The notes beneath the pieces were generated by a model, which did not search any database, had not been told where the DNA came from, and saw nothing but the letters and a program-made list of their open reading frames with translations. A stretch of 64,000 nt of DNA from an uncultured Methanoregula sp. GTDB taxonomy: Archaea; Halobacteriota; Methanomicrobia; Methanomicrobiales; Methanospirillaceae. The stretch is taken from NCBI RefSeq assembly GCF_963662735.1, contig NZ_OY759744.1, forward strand, positions 2,460,153-2,524,152, read 5' to 3'. The translations under genes were made by a program, and so were the position numbers. Shown here piece after piece: positions 24,675 through 33,811 of the stretch (its first letter is position 1; every line of letters starts with the position of its first letter).

Positions 24675-25244
24675 ATGAGATCTTTCAACAATGATAATGC
24701 GTTCACCGGTCTCGAGGCAGCGATTGTGCTTATTGCATTCGTTGTCGTTGCGGCGGTGTTCTCGTATGTGGTGCTCGGCGCCGGGTTCTTCACTACCCAG
24801 AAGAGCCAGGAAGTCGTCCACACTGGTGTACAGCAGGCTAGCTCAACCCTCGAAATCGTAGGTAATGTTTATGGAACAGGGTCCTCAGCAACCGGAATTG
24901 ATACGATCAATTTCTCGGCTGCATTAGCTCCAGGCGGAACGCCGGTTGATTTTGATAAAGTTGTCATTACATATAGTAATGCATCTACTCTTGAAACATT
25001 AACCCGAGGACAAAAATCAGTGGCACCCTCCACCGGAGGATGGTCTATTGCCAAGGTTCAGAATGAAGTCACCATTGATGATGTTCTTGAAAAAGGCGAA
25101 CAGTTCGACATTATGGCAAAACCTTCCCATGCGATAATGAAGAATGATCAGTTCACCCTGGAAATCAAGCCGGCCATTGGTGCAGCACTCGGTATTACCC
25201 GTACTGCCCCGGCTTCAATCCAAGGCGTGAACATAATTTACTAA
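24675..25244 (+). CDS. flaB3: Archaellin (archaeal flagellin)
   Basis: A 189-residue archaellin, third paralogue of the array. Its N-terminal 65 residues equal those of flaB1 and flaB2; variable parts are GSSATGIDTI and TRGQKSVAPSTGGW. The C-terminal half (EIKPAIGAALGITRTAPASI) is again conserved. A strong T-rich terminator-like tract follows (25243-25261), which separates it from the assembly genes. Confidence 0.95.
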   Translation: MRSFNNDNAFTGLEAAIVLIAFVVVAAVFSYVVLGAGFFTTQKSQEVVHTGVQQASSTLEIVGNVYGTGSSATGIDTINFSAALAPGGTPVDFDKVVITYSNASTLETLTRGQKSVAPSTGGWSIAKVQNEVTIDDVLEKGEQFDIMAKPSHAIMKNDQFTLEIKPAIGAALGITRTAPASIQGVNIIY

Positions 25245-25261
25245 TTTTTTCTTTTTTTTAA
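25243..25261 (+). terminator. Poly-T terminator after flaB3
   Basis: Two runs of T (ATTTTTTC then TTTTTTTTA) directly after the stop codon match the T-rich intrinsic terminators of archaea. It would limit read-through from the abundant archaellin transcript into the assembly genes. Confidence 0.5.
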
Positions 25262-25386
25262 CTTAATCCGTCATTCTATCCTGTTTACTAAAATACGGGA
25301 TGAAATACTATCAATTAAAATCAATTAGTCTATCAAATCGTTGCGAAAACTTTCAGCGTGTCGCAATACACCGGTATTTTACAATA

Positions 25387-25418
25387 AGAATATTTATTAG
25401 TTAAAAACGTAATATATC
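25387..25418 (+). promoter_or_regulatory. Probable promoter of the archaellum assembly operon
   Basis: AATATTTATTAG (25387-25398) and TAATATATCG (25409-25418) are the only TATA-like boxes before the FlaD/E-like gene at 25432. No ribosome-binding site precedes that ATG, so a short or absent leader from the first box is likely. Confidence 0.4.
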
Positions 25419-25431
25419 GATTAGATATTCT

Positions 25432-26349
25432 ATGGCGGTAAACCAGTCTCAGGTCGACCACATCATTACTGCCGCTTCAGAGGACGATCCGGAAGTCAAG
25501 CTTCAGAACCTGGAACGGGAAGTAGACCTTATAAAAACATCCATCAAGCGCCTCCTGATGGACATCCGGGAGCGGATGAACGAGCTGGAAAACCCCTTTA
25601 CCATTTCAGCATCGGGAGGGGCGGGAGCAGTCTTACCTGTACCCGGTAACTCAGATGCTGATGATGCAAAAAATTCTGCCCTTGAAGCCCGGGAAGCAGC
25701 TCTGGACGCACGGGAGATCCAGCTTGATGCAACGAAGGCAAAATCCGAATCTGAATTAAAGAAAGAGACGTCTCCGGTTAAAGAAGAAACACAGGTAACT
25801 CCTGTAAACGAAGAGAAAAAGCTGCTTGAGGATCAGATGTTAGCTGCTTTAAAAGCCCAGATGAATCTTGGCCATAAAGCGCTGCCAACAGCTCCCCCGT
25901 CACAGTCAAATGAAAAACTCCGGCTCCAGAAAGTCTACAAACTGTTCAAATGGACTCACCAGTCGGTAAAAAAGTTTGGTCACGACCGGCTCGAAATCAT
26001 CCTCGAGTCGTATCGTGTTATGGGATATATTCCAAAAGAATCTGCCGATGAGATCCGTGAAATTTCCCGCCTTATGCCGGCAAATCTTGGAGAGGAACAT
26101 GAAGTCGGGCCGGATGAATTCGTTGCAGAACTCTATGCACTCAACCGGATACTTGCTCCCAACGATACCTCCCTTGACCGGGACATGATTGAAGTAATGA
26201 TGGAACAGCGCCAGCAGGGAATTGCGGACCCAGAACGAAAAGCAGAAGATAGGATCGATCTATCGAATATAGGCCTGAATGAGAAGAAGACATCATCCAA
26301 AAATAAAGAGAAAGATGAAGAATGGATGAACCTCCCGGACAGGATATAA
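25432..26349 (+). CDS. Archaellum accessory protein with FlaD/E domain (FlaC/D/E type)
   Basis: A 305-residue cytoplasmic protein of the archaellum motor. The N-terminus is a coiled coil (about 20-55, EVKLQNLEREVDLIKTSIKRLL), followed by a long charged low-complexity region (about 80-150). The FlaD/E domain lies at about 160-245 (VYKLFKWTHQSVKKFGHDRLEIILES and YIPKESADEIREISRLMP). FlaC/D/E proteins form the cytoplasmic ring around the motor and receive the CheY signal through CheF. One fused gene in place of separate flaC, flaD and flaE is usual in this part of the euryarchaea. The last residues are charged. Confidence 0.88.
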   Translation: MAVNQSQVDHIITAASEDDPEVKLQNLEREVDLIKTSIKRLLMDIRERMNELENPFTISASGGAGAVLPVPGNSDADDAKNSALEAREAALDAREIQLDATKAKSESELKKETSPVKEETQVTPVNEEKKLLEDQMLAALKAQMNLGHKALPTAPPSQSNEKLRLQKVYKLFKWTHQSVKKFGHDRLEIILESYRVMGYIPKESADEIREISRLMPANLGEEHEVGPDEFVAELYALNRILAPNDTSLDRDMIEVMMEQRQQGIADPERKAEDRIDLSNIGLNEKKTSSKNKEKDEEWMNLPDRI

Positions 26350-26352
26350 TCG

Positions 26353-26853
26353 ATGTCAGCCGATACAATTACAACTGCTTTGTTCCTCATTACTGCAGTA
26401 ATTGCAGCAGGCGTACTGATTAACGCGGTTTATCCTGTAGTGTATAATATGGCCGGTACGTTCACATCGGCAACCCATGATTCGGATCAACGGCTCCGTA
26501 CGGATTTCAAGATTATTCTTATCACGGCAAACGGGGGGACAAAAGTAGGAACTGCCTGGATGAAGAATGTCGGGAGTGCCAAAATACCCATAGAAGAAAT
26601 TCGGCGTTCCGATGTGTTTTGTGGGGCTGTCGGCGATTTCAGCCGAATCGACTGGAATGCAGCAACAGGGGACTACTGGATAGCGGAGATCAAGGAAACG
26701 GCAGGCCAGGAAAATAATTTCTGGGACCCGGGTGAAACCCTTGAAGTAAGGTTTCTAGCAAGTAAACTCCCGTCAAACGCCAATACGCAAGCATATTTCC
26801 AATTCGTCCTGCCCAACGGGGTAATGCGGTCGCAAGAATTCACCGTGAACTGA
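26353..26853 (+). CDS. flaG: Archaellum protein FlaG
   Basis: A 166-residue membrane-anchored stator protein. The N-terminal helix is TALFLITAVIAAGVLINAVYPVVYNM, followed by an extracytoplasmic archaellin-like beta-sandwich with NVGSAKIPIEEI and ETLEVRFLAS. FlaG and FlaF form a complex that binds the S-layer and holds the motor. The identification rests on the N-terminal pattern and position; FlaF and FlaG are related folds and can be confused. It lies 3 bases after the FlaD/E-like gene. Confidence 0.82.
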   Translation: MSADTITTALFLITAVIAAGVLINAVYPVVYNMAGTFTSATHDSDQRLRTDFKIILITANGGTKVGTAWMKNVGSAKIPIEEIRRSDVFCGAVGDFSRIDWNAATGDYWIAEIKETAGQENNFWDPGETLEVRFLASKLPSNANTQAYFQFVLPNGVMRSQEFTVN

Positions 26854-26859
26854 TCTACT

Positions 26860-27345
26860 ATGGCTGTTGCAGAAATAATCGGAGCCGCATTCGGGGTACT
26901 TCTCCTTGTTATCGTAGCATACGTTCTTGTCGGGGGGACGCTATCCATGTCAGAAACCGTTGCAACTGCCCAGAAAGATCTGACATTGCAGAATGAGGCA
27001 CGAATCCGTACCGACATCCAGATAAACCAATCGGAGATCAGTATCGTAGGGTCAGGGCTCAGATTCAGTGTAAAAAATTCAGGAAATGAGATCGTCTCTG
27101 ATTTTTCCCACATGGATATTTATACATACAATGCCGCACTTGGATACCAGTATTATACGTATGATCCCTACAACACAGGAATCGCAGGCAACTGGACAAT
27201 CACCAGCTTCGAGAAAGATTATGTTCACCCCGGCATGCTCGATCCCGGTGAAAAAATGTGGGTTGTTGCAACATTTTCGGGAACCGCACCCCAGCAACTC
27301 CAGATAACAACAAGCAAAGGGGTTTCCGCTTCAACGGTCATTTGA
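26860..27345 (+). CDS. flaF: Archaellum protein FlaF
   Basis: A 161-residue stator protein. The N-terminal helix AEIIGAAFGVLLLVIVAYVLVGG is followed by a helical stretch (SMSETVATAQKDLTLQNEARIRTDI) and a beta-sandwich (FSVKNSGNEIVSDFSHMDIY; PGMLDPGEKMWVVATF). In known archaella FlaF binds S-layer glycoprotein in the pseudoperiplasm. The start MAVAEIIG resembles FlaF of methanococci. It lies 6 bases after flaG and 15 before flaH. Confidence 0.82.
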   Translation: MAVAEIIGAAFGVLLLVIVAYVLVGGTLSMSETVATAQKDLTLQNEARIRTDIQINQSEISIVGSGLRFSVKNSGNEIVSDFSHMDIYTYNAALGYQYYTYDPYNTGIAGNWTITSFEKDYVHPGMLDPGEKMWVVATFSGTAPQQLQITTSKGVSASTVI

Positions 27346-27360
27346 AAGGAGGAGAAAAAT

Positions 27361-28092
27361 ATGGCTCACATTTCTGACCTGATGGGTGGGGAAGACAGAC
27401 AGATTTTATCCACCGGAAACAGTGAGCTCGATAAAAAGATAGCAGATGGACTTCCCCTGGAGTCGCTCACCCTCGTTGAAGGGGAAAACGATACCGGGAA
27501 GAGTGTTCTCACCCAGCAGATCATCTGGGGCGCTATGAAACAGGGTCTTTCCGTGGACCTCTTCACGACCGAGAGTACAAGCAAGAGTTTCATCAAGCAG
27601 ATGGAGTCTATGAGCCTGGATATCTCGGAGTATTTTGCCTGGGGCTACCTGAAAGTATTCCCACTCCACGTTGTTGGCTTTGAGTGGAAAAAAGAGGAGA
27701 TGGACGGGATCCTGGCGCATCTGATCGGTCATATCCAGAAAAGTAAATCCCAGGTTATTATCGTTGATTCACTTACCCTTTTTACCGAATATGCACAAAC
27801 AGACACGATACTTACATTCTTCACCAACTGCAAATCACTGGTCGACCATGGAAAGACAATCATCGTCACCCTTCACACGTACGCATTCGAAGAGGATACA
27901 CTTGTCCGGATCCGTTCCATCTGCGATGCCCACCTGAACATGAAAAAAGCACTGGTGGGAGACAAATACGTCATGGTGATGGAAGTCATCAAGGTGCGGG
28001 GAGCCCGGAAAACTACCGGTAACCTTGTCAGTTTCGAAGTCCATCCGGGATATGGCATGAAGATTATCCCCATGAGTTTCGCGAGGGTCTGA
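27361..28092 (+). CDS. flaH: Archaellum ATPase-like protein FlaH
   Basis: A 243-residue RecA/KaiC-fold protein that binds ATP and partners FlaI inside the FlaD/E ring. Walker A is GENDTGKS (41-48) and Walker B is QVIIVDSLTLF (about 131-140). It has the single-domain KaiC layout and a beta-rich end (RKTTGNLVSFEVHPGYGMKII). GGAGGAG lies 8 bases before the ATG. FlaH is thought to act as a nucleotide-dependent switch for assembly or rotation. Confidence 0.95.
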   Translation: MAHISDLMGGEDRQILSTGNSELDKKIADGLPLESLTLVEGENDTGKSVLTQQIIWGAMKQGLSVDLFTTESTSKSFIKQMESMSLDISEYFAWGYLKVFPLHVVGFEWKKEEMDGILAHLIGHIQKSKSQVIIVDSLTLFTEYAQTDTILTFFTNCKSLVDHGKTIIVTLHTYAFEEDTLVRIRSICDAHLNMKKALVGDKYVMVMEVIKVRGARKTTGNLVSFEVHPGYGMKIIPMSFARV

Positions 28093-28094
28093 CC

Positions 28095-29963
28095 ATGGGA
28101 ACGCTGTCCGTTGCAGTCAACCTGCCATTTACCCCGGAAGTTGTTGATTCAAACGTTGATTTTTACAATGATATCGAAGCAAGCCCGCTGTACAAGATGC
28201 TCCCGGCAAATGCCAAAGAATATGTCAGGGCCAGTCCTCACCTCCTAGAATACCTCCATACATTCCCGGTCAACACGTACGGCATTCCCCTCTTTCTCTC
28301 GGAACTGAAAAAAGACCTGCGTTCAATGAAAAGTCCCAATCTTATTTATCCGGTAAACGATACCACGTTTGTTCATATCCTTCCGGATCCCGATGATGTC
28401 AGGAATTTTTACATCCCCATCGAACCGTCATTCCTGCACAGCGTCAACATGATGCTGCCGGTCATCGAGACAAAACTTATTGACCTCATCGATGGCCTTG
28501 AAGAAGATCCCATCAGCGACAAAGAGCGGACCGAAGTTCTTAAAAAAATGCTCGCAACAGTTGCGATAACAATTCCAAAGAATGCGGATATTTCCAAGTT
28601 TACCGGTAATGTGGCAGGGCACCAGGACATCAAATCAAAAATGGTCAAATTCTTAAACACCGACTTTACCGCCCAGAAAAAGATGAAGGATACCAAAAAG
28701 AAACACCAGGTGCCCCTCACCCCGGATGGCAAGGTTATCCTGACAAACGAAGAATACCGGGCAATCGAATATCTCCTGATACGGGACAAAATAGACATGG
28801 GAGTGCTCAAGCCATTCCTCTCCGACCCGTATATTGAAGATATTTCCTGTGACGGTGTCGGCCCGATCTTTATCGAACATAAGATCTTCAAGGGCCTGAA
28901 ATCAGTTATCGAATTCAAAGTATCCAGCGAACTGGATGAATTCGTTGTCAAGATGGCCGAGCGCATCAAGCGTCCTATCACGTACCGTAATCCGGTTATC
29001 GATGCAACACTGCTTGACGGCTCTCGTATCAACATAGTCTACGGCACGGCAATCTCGCGTCATGGAAGCAACTTCACGATACGTAAAGTGAACGAAGTTC
29101 CCTTGAGTATTCTCAATATCATAGAAAGCAATGGTATTGACTATACCGCTGCAGCGTATCTCTGGGTGTGTGTGGAATACGGGATGTCCCTGTTCGTTTC
29201 CGGGGAAACCGCCAGCGGAAAAACCACCCTCCTGAACGCAATTACGGCATTCATCCCTCCTGAAAACAAGATAGTGACTATTGAGGATACCCCGGAATTG
29301 AACGTACCTCACCGCAACTGGATCCGTGAAGTTGCCCTTGCAAAGGGTAAAGGAGAAGGGGGCGGAGCCAGCGGGGAAGTGTCCATGTTCGACCTGCTCA
29401 AAGCGGCACTGCGACAGCGTCCCAACCAGATTCTTGTGGGTGAAATACGTGGTGTTGAAGGAGCAGTGGCTTTCGGTGCCATGCAGACCGGGCACCCGGT
29501 CATGAGCACATTCCACGCGGCTTCCGTGGAAAAACTCATCCAGCGTCTCTGCGGTGATCCCATCAATATTCCCAGAACCTATGTTGATAACCTCAATCTC
29601 GTGGTAATCCAGAGTGCAGTCAAGCGTCCTGACGGCCAGCTGGTACGACGGATGATCAGCTGTAATGAACTTGTGGGGTTCAATCCCGAAACCCAGGGTT
29701 TCACTTTTGTCGAGATGTTCAGCTGGGAACCGGTTTCAGATACATTTGTCTGGTCGGGCAAAGGCAGTTCATTTTTACTGGAGAACAAGATTGCCACCAT
29801 GCTGGGTATGCCGGAAAGTAAAAAATCTGAAATTTATCTTGAAGTGGAAAAACGGGCAAAGATACTGGAGCGGCTCCATAAGGCAGGATATACCAAGTTC
29901 TGGGATCTGTTCCATATGATGACTAAGATCAAGAAACAGGGCCTCTTGACGATCGGTTCCTGA
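28095..29963 (+). CDS. flaI: Archaellum motor and assembly ATPase FlaI
   Basis: A 622-residue secretion-type hexameric ATPase that powers both archaellum assembly and rotation. The N-terminal part (1-about 220) is longer than in crenarchaeal homologues. The ATPase core has Walker A GETASGKTTLL (about 371), an Asp box (TIEDTPELNVPHRNWIRE), Walker B QILVGEIRG (about 445) and a His box (GHPVMSTFHAASVEKLIQRL). Two bases separate it from flaH, and one base separates its stop from flaJ, so the three are tightly coupled. Confidence 0.95.
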   Translation: MGTLSVAVNLPFTPEVVDSNVDFYNDIEASPLYKMLPANAKEYVRASPHLLEYLHTFPVNTYGIPLFLSELKKDLRSMKSPNLIYPVNDTTFVHILPDPDDVRNFYIPIEPSFLHSVNMMLPVIETKLIDLIDGLEEDPISDKERTEVLKKMLATVAITIPKNADISKFTGNVAGHQDIKSKMVKFLNTDFTAQKKMKDTKKKHQVPLTPDGKVILTNEEYRAIEYLLIRDKIDMGVLKPFLSDPYIEDISCDGVGPIFIEHKIFKGLKSVIEFKVSSELDEFVVKMAERIKRPITYRNPVIDATLLDGSRINIVYGTAISRHGSNFTIRKVNEVPLSILNIIESNGIDYTAAAYLWVCVEYGMSLFVSGETASGKTTLLNAITAFIPPENKIVTIEDTPELNVPHRNWIREVALAKGKGEGGGASGEVSMFDLLKAALRQRPNQILVGEIRGVEGAVAFGAMQTGHPVMSTFHAASVEKLIQRLCGDPINIPRTYVDNLNLVVIQSAVKRPDGQLVRRMISCNELVGFNPETQGFTFVEMFSWEPVSDTFVWSGKGSSFLLENKIATMLGMPESKKSEIYLEVEKRAKILERLHKAGYTKFWDLFHMMTKIKKQGLLTIGS

Positions 29964-29964
29964 T

Positions 29965-31590
29965 ATGGCTGATACCAAAGAAGGTGCGGTAAAAGAGGCA
30001 AAACCACTCCCGTTTGCCTCTACTATCGAAAATATAAAAGAAAAACTATCGCAGATCAGGGAAGGGAAAACCATGAGCGCCGATCTGCTGTTCATGAATA
30101 CTTACATGGCTTCCCTGGCACTTGCCAGTGCATCGAGGCCGGAGATATTCGCATATTCAGCAAACCGGAAAGAGTACATTTCCGCAAAATACATTACCAG
30201 AGTGGATACGCTCGTAAAAAAATGGAGTTACAGTTATTCCGAGGCACTCAGCATAATCGCCGAACGAACGAATAATATTACCCTCAAAAGCATGCTCAAC
30301 CGGTATGCAAATGCCATTGAATCAGGAGTGCCTGATGAAGATTTCCTGAAAAACGAACTTTCAACCGTGAAGAGCGTATACCGGAGCCAGGTTGAACAGG
30401 GCCTTGAAATGCTCAAGAAGTGGGGAGATGCCTATATCGCCATGCTCCTCTCAGGAACGGTTATTGCAGTCACCATGATGGTTTCAATAGCCATTTATGC
30501 CCCGGCCGGACTCGATACAACGCTGAATATGTCCTACGGCATTATCCTTTGTATCTGTGTTTTCGGGAATGTGCTGATGTACCAGTCAGTACCGGATGAT
30601 CCCAAAACCCACGGCCTCAAAGAGCGTCCTTCCAAAGAACAACAGACAATCTACGCCATGGAACGGATCATTGTCCCGTTAACAATTATATCGGTCGTTG
30701 TTCTTGGCCTCCTGGGTGTATCGGCAGCGCTGATTTTTCTCCTTGTAGGAATATTGATGGCCCCCATGGGTATCATCGGTTTTATTGACGATTCAAATAT
30801 TACCATACGGGATAATGATTTTTCAACGTTTATCCGGAGCTTCGGGGCCGTCATGGGGGGCCAGGGGACGACCGCAGTATACGCGCTCAACACGATCGAC
30901 AAGAAATCACTGGTTGCTCTCGAACCTCTCGTGAACTCTGTGTATTCCAAGATGAACCTTGGCCTTGATGATAAACAGGTCTGGGACAAATTTATCGGAG
31001 AATCGGGTAGCAATTACATCTACAAGTACATCAACATCTACCTGGACACCGTTACCCTTGGTGGCCCGCCTGAACCGATTGGAACCGTTGTCGGTTCATC
31101 AATGCTCGAGATGGTTCTGCTCCGGGAAAAAAAGGATATGCATGCGAAGAGCTTTATCGTACTCCTGGTCCCGATGCATATGGCGATGGCAGGAATTTTC
31201 GTTGCGCTTTACCGTATCATGGTAGTTCTTACAGGATCAGTAGCTTCCATGATGAAACATTTCAATGAGGTCCAGAGCGCGGCAGGGGGGAGTTCCGGCG
31301 GGGGTATTTCAGCGGGTGCGGTACTTGGCGGAGGAATGACCATGTTTACCAATTTTCCTGAGAAAGAGATGGGTGCATTCGTGGTATACACCCTTACCAT
31401 CATAACGGCCTCCAACATTATTGCAGCACGCATTGTAGGGGGAGGTGATCGGTATATGTATTATTTCTACACAGCAATATTCTGTTCATTGACCGGTCTG
31501 ATCCTCCTGGTGGGACCGATCGCAGTCGGGTTGTTCTTCAGCCCGGAAGGACTTCAGAACATGGCTGCAGCCGGTGGAAATACAACATGA
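29965..31590 (+). CDS. flaJ: Archaellum membrane platform protein FlaJ
   Basis: A 541-residue polytopic membrane protein, homologous to the GspF/PilC platform. It has a cytoplasmic start, two type II secretion F-domain-like segments (about 80-150 and 285-380, the second with IRSFGAVMGGQGTTAVYALN), and about seven to nine membrane helices, the last being FYTAIFCSLTGLILLVGPIAVGLFF. FlaI acts on its cytoplasmic loops. A Gly/Ser-rich loop (SAAGGSSGGGISAGAVLGGG) precedes the last helices. Confidence 0.93.
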   Translation: MADTKEGAVKEAKPLPFASTIENIKEKLSQIREGKTMSADLLFMNTYMASLALASASRPEIFAYSANRKEYISAKYITRVDTLVKKWSYSYSEALSIIAERTNNITLKSMLNRYANAIESGVPDEDFLKNELSTVKSVYRSQVEQGLEMLKKWGDAYIAMLLSGTVIAVTMMVSIAIYAPAGLDTTLNMSYGIILCICVFGNVLMYQSVPDDPKTHGLKERPSKEQQTIYAMERIIVPLTIISVVVLGLLGVSAALIFLLVGILMAPMGIIGFIDDSNITIRDNDFSTFIRSFGAVMGGQGTTAVYALNTIDKKSLVALEPLVNSVYSKMNLGLDDKQVWDKFIGESGSNYIYKYINIYLDTVTLGGPPEPIGTVVGSSMLEMVLLREKKDMHAKSFIVLLVPMHMAMAGIFVALYRIMVVLTGSVASMMKHFNEVQSAAGGSSGGGISAGAVLGGGMTMFTNFPEKEMGAFVVYTLTIITASNIIAARIVGGGDRYMYYFYTAIFCSLTGLILLVGPIAVGLFFSPEGLQNMAAAGGNTT

Positions 31591-31606
31591 GCGTGAGGGA
31601 TCTGTC

Positions 31607-32869
31607 ATGAAGGAAAGTACGCGTAGAATCGTCCTGTTTGCAATCATCGTGATAACCGGCTCCGTGATGATACTGTTTGACGTTCCGCTCATCATCATGA
31701 TCCCCCTCATCATCGTGGTTGGTTTCATTATCCTGTTCGTTCTCGGGGCAATCACCCTTGCTGATATCAAATCATCACTGAAACGTACGAAACCTGCAGG
31801 TACTCCTAAGACGGGAGGTATCTTTGATCGGTTGAAGAATCTGAAACTGACTAAAGGTAAAACCGGCAGCAGCGTCCAGGCAGCGTCCAGGCCGGAAAAA
31901 AAGCCTGAAAAAAAAGAATCTGCCAAAATCCCTGAGAAAAAGGGAGGGATTCAGGGACATCTCAGTTCGTTCATTTCATCGGTCGGATCCCTTGGCACAA
32001 TTATCCGGGCGCGAAACAAATCCCAGAGAAAGGTAGGGGAGATTAACCAGCAGCTGGATAAAACGATCAACGAAAAGGTGGTTGCAGCCCCGGCAAGTTC
32101 CACGCCACCAACCATAGGGGGAGGTGGCGGAGGTACAGCTCCGGGAGCTGAAGCGGATCCATTCCTCGCGCTCTCGGACGATGAATTCGATCCCGGACTT
32201 CTCGACGGACTTGATGATCAGGACTTTGCATCCCCACCAGCAAGCCCGGATACCTCGCAGGTACAACCCCCGGCAGAGGGATCAGAACTGCCCGATCCTG
32301 CCATGGATATCGACGCTGCGTCCGATGCGATCCTGAAAGGTCAGGATCAGGGTGAGGGAAGTCTTGATGAGTTCAGCGGACTTGAGGGAGGCGACTCCCT
32401 GGATGCTGATTTTGGGGATCTTGAAAACATCAGTCTTGACGATGTGGAGATAGACGATGATCTGGGCGGAAGTCCGGAAATGCCGGCGCCTGAAGCAGAA
32501 GCAGCATCCGCTCCAGCCCCGGCTTCACCGCAGCCGGATGCTGCACAATCAGCAGTCAAAACGGCCTGGATTCCATCCGATGCACCCAAAGGTGCGGATC
32601 AACTGGAGGACCAGATCTCAACACAGTCGGATATGGCTTCATTTGCGAGCGGATCCGGCAGCGATGAGGATATGCTGAATTCACTTGCTTCTGATGTGAA
32701 ACATGTCAAAAAGAAAGAAGATATCAGCCTGTTGCGTGAATTGAAGGATTTCAGGGCTCCCGCAAGTGAGATAGAGAAAGAGCTTGATGATATGTATAAA
32801 AAGATCTCTTCTGTCAGGGAAACACAGACCAAAAAACCCGATACAACACCAACGGATGGAATGAAATAA
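31607..32869 (+). CDS. Unknown membrane protein with long acidic tail, archaellum-cluster associated
   Basis: A 420-residue protein with no recognised domain. Residues 7-56 hold two membrane helices (IVLFAIIVITGSVMILF; MIPLIIVVGFIILFVLGAI). A Lys-rich stretch follows (about 60-125), then about 200 residues of acidic, Pro/Ala/Ser-rich low complexity (DPFLALSDDEFDPGLLDGLDD; EFSGLEGGDSLDADFGDLEN), and a helical charged end (ISLLRELKDFRAPASEIEKELDDMYKKI). The ATG at 31607 has GAGGGATC 7 bases upstream and lies 16 bases after flaJ. Its place between flaJ and cheF suggests a motor or polar scaffold role; this is inference only. Confidence 0.7.
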   Translation: MKESTRRIVLFAIIVITGSVMILFDVPLIIMIPLIIVVGFIILFVLGAITLADIKSSLKRTKPAGTPKTGGIFDRLKNLKLTKGKTGSSVQAASRPEKKPEKKESAKIPEKKGGIQGHLSSFISSVGSLGTIIRARNKSQRKVGEINQQLDKTINEKVVAAPASSTPPTIGGGGGGTAPGAEADPFLALSDDEFDPGLLDGLDDQDFASPPASPDTSQVQPPAEGSELPDPAMDIDAASDAILKGQDQGEGSLDEFSGLEGGDSLDADFGDLENISLDDVEIDDDLGGSPEMPAPEAEAASAPAPASPQPDAAQSAVKTAWIPSDAPKGADQLEDQISTQSDMASFASGSGSDEDMLNSLASDVKHVKKKEDISLLRELKDFRAPASEIEKELDDMYKKISSVRETQTKKPDTTPTDGMK

Positions 32870-32934
32870 ACATCATTATGATAATAGTACAGATCGATCC
32901 TGCAACAGGAAATTATTACTGCACGTGAGGATGT

Positions 32935-33744
32935 ATGAAAGAAGTTCCGGCAAAAATCGAATATAACAACCAATGGATTGTTATCAAACTGGGAATCGGT
33001 GAGGATCGGATCGTCCTTCCTGCACCCATCAACCAGGAGATCCTCTTTAAAGCAGTTGCTGATGTTGCAGAAAGAAAAAATATCCTTATTATCACCGTAA
33101 AAACCGATAAAGAGGCTGTTTACAAGATACTTTCGGTCGAGAAAGTATTGGCGGTATTAAAGAAACTGATTCTTGGCTCGTGCAATGCTTACCGCCTGAT
33201 GGCATATTTCATGTCTCCGGCAATACGTGGCGGAGTAATGATCAAGGAAGCTGCCTGGGAAAAAGGAAGTGTGGTTGTGGTCCAGAGCGGGATCTGGTTC
33301 GTGAGTGCAACAAAACAGATCTGCGTCCCGGTAACGGATGTTGCTGCAATCGAGCTGACCAAGCGGGACGTGCAGGGAAAGCCTACGGAGGTTATCCGGA
33401 TCGATCACGTTGAATCCGGGGAAGTTGTCTCCAGCCTTGTGCTCTGCCCGCTTTCCACACTCCAGGTTCTCTATAATTTCCTTAAGGAAACAACCAAGGG
33501 CATGGATATGAAGGGGACCGAACTTGACGGCGTTGACCAGCAGGTGGCCATGCTCATTTACTCCGGCATGGATTCCCACGCAATCGAGAACATGCTCAAT
33601 ATTCCTCACAAGCAGCTCGATGCAATCTATGACAAAATTCTCAAGCTCGGACTTGCCGAGGTGGTCACCATCCGGCGGGAAGTCCAGCTGACAACAAAAG
33701 GCGTCCGGTATATTTCAGATGCCACCAAATCGCAAACAAATTAG
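32935..33744 (+). CDS. cheF: Archaeal taxis protein CheF
   Basis: A 269-residue protein of the archaea-specific CheF (DUF439) family. It links phosphorylated CheY to the archaellum motor proteins FlaC/D/E, as shown for Halobacterium. The first 190 residues are mixed alpha-beta with IWFVSATKQICVPVTDVAAIELTKRD; the C-terminal 80 residues form a winged-helix-like region (VAMLIYSGMDSHAIENMLNIPHKQLDAIYDKILKLGLAEV). TGAGG lies 5 bases before the ATG. Its position between motor and che genes fits an adaptor. Confidence 0.88.
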   Translation: MKEVPAKIEYNNQWIVIKLGIGEDRIVLPAPINQEILFKAVADVAERKNILIITVKTDKEAVYKILSVEKVLAVLKKLILGSCNAYRLMAYFMSPAIRGGVMIKEAAWEKGSVVVVQSGIWFVSATKQICVPVTDVAAIELTKRDVQGKPTEVIRIDHVESGEVVSSLVLCPLSTLQVLYNFLKETTKGMDMKGTELDGVDQQVAMLIYSGMDSHAIENMLNIPHKQLDAIYDKILKLGLAEVVTIRREVQLTTKGVRYISDATKSQTN

Positions 33745-33811
33745 GTCCTTTTTTCTCTTCATTCCCATACAGTTTTATGCAATGCTTTACCAATCAGATA
33801 TTTGATCGTCA

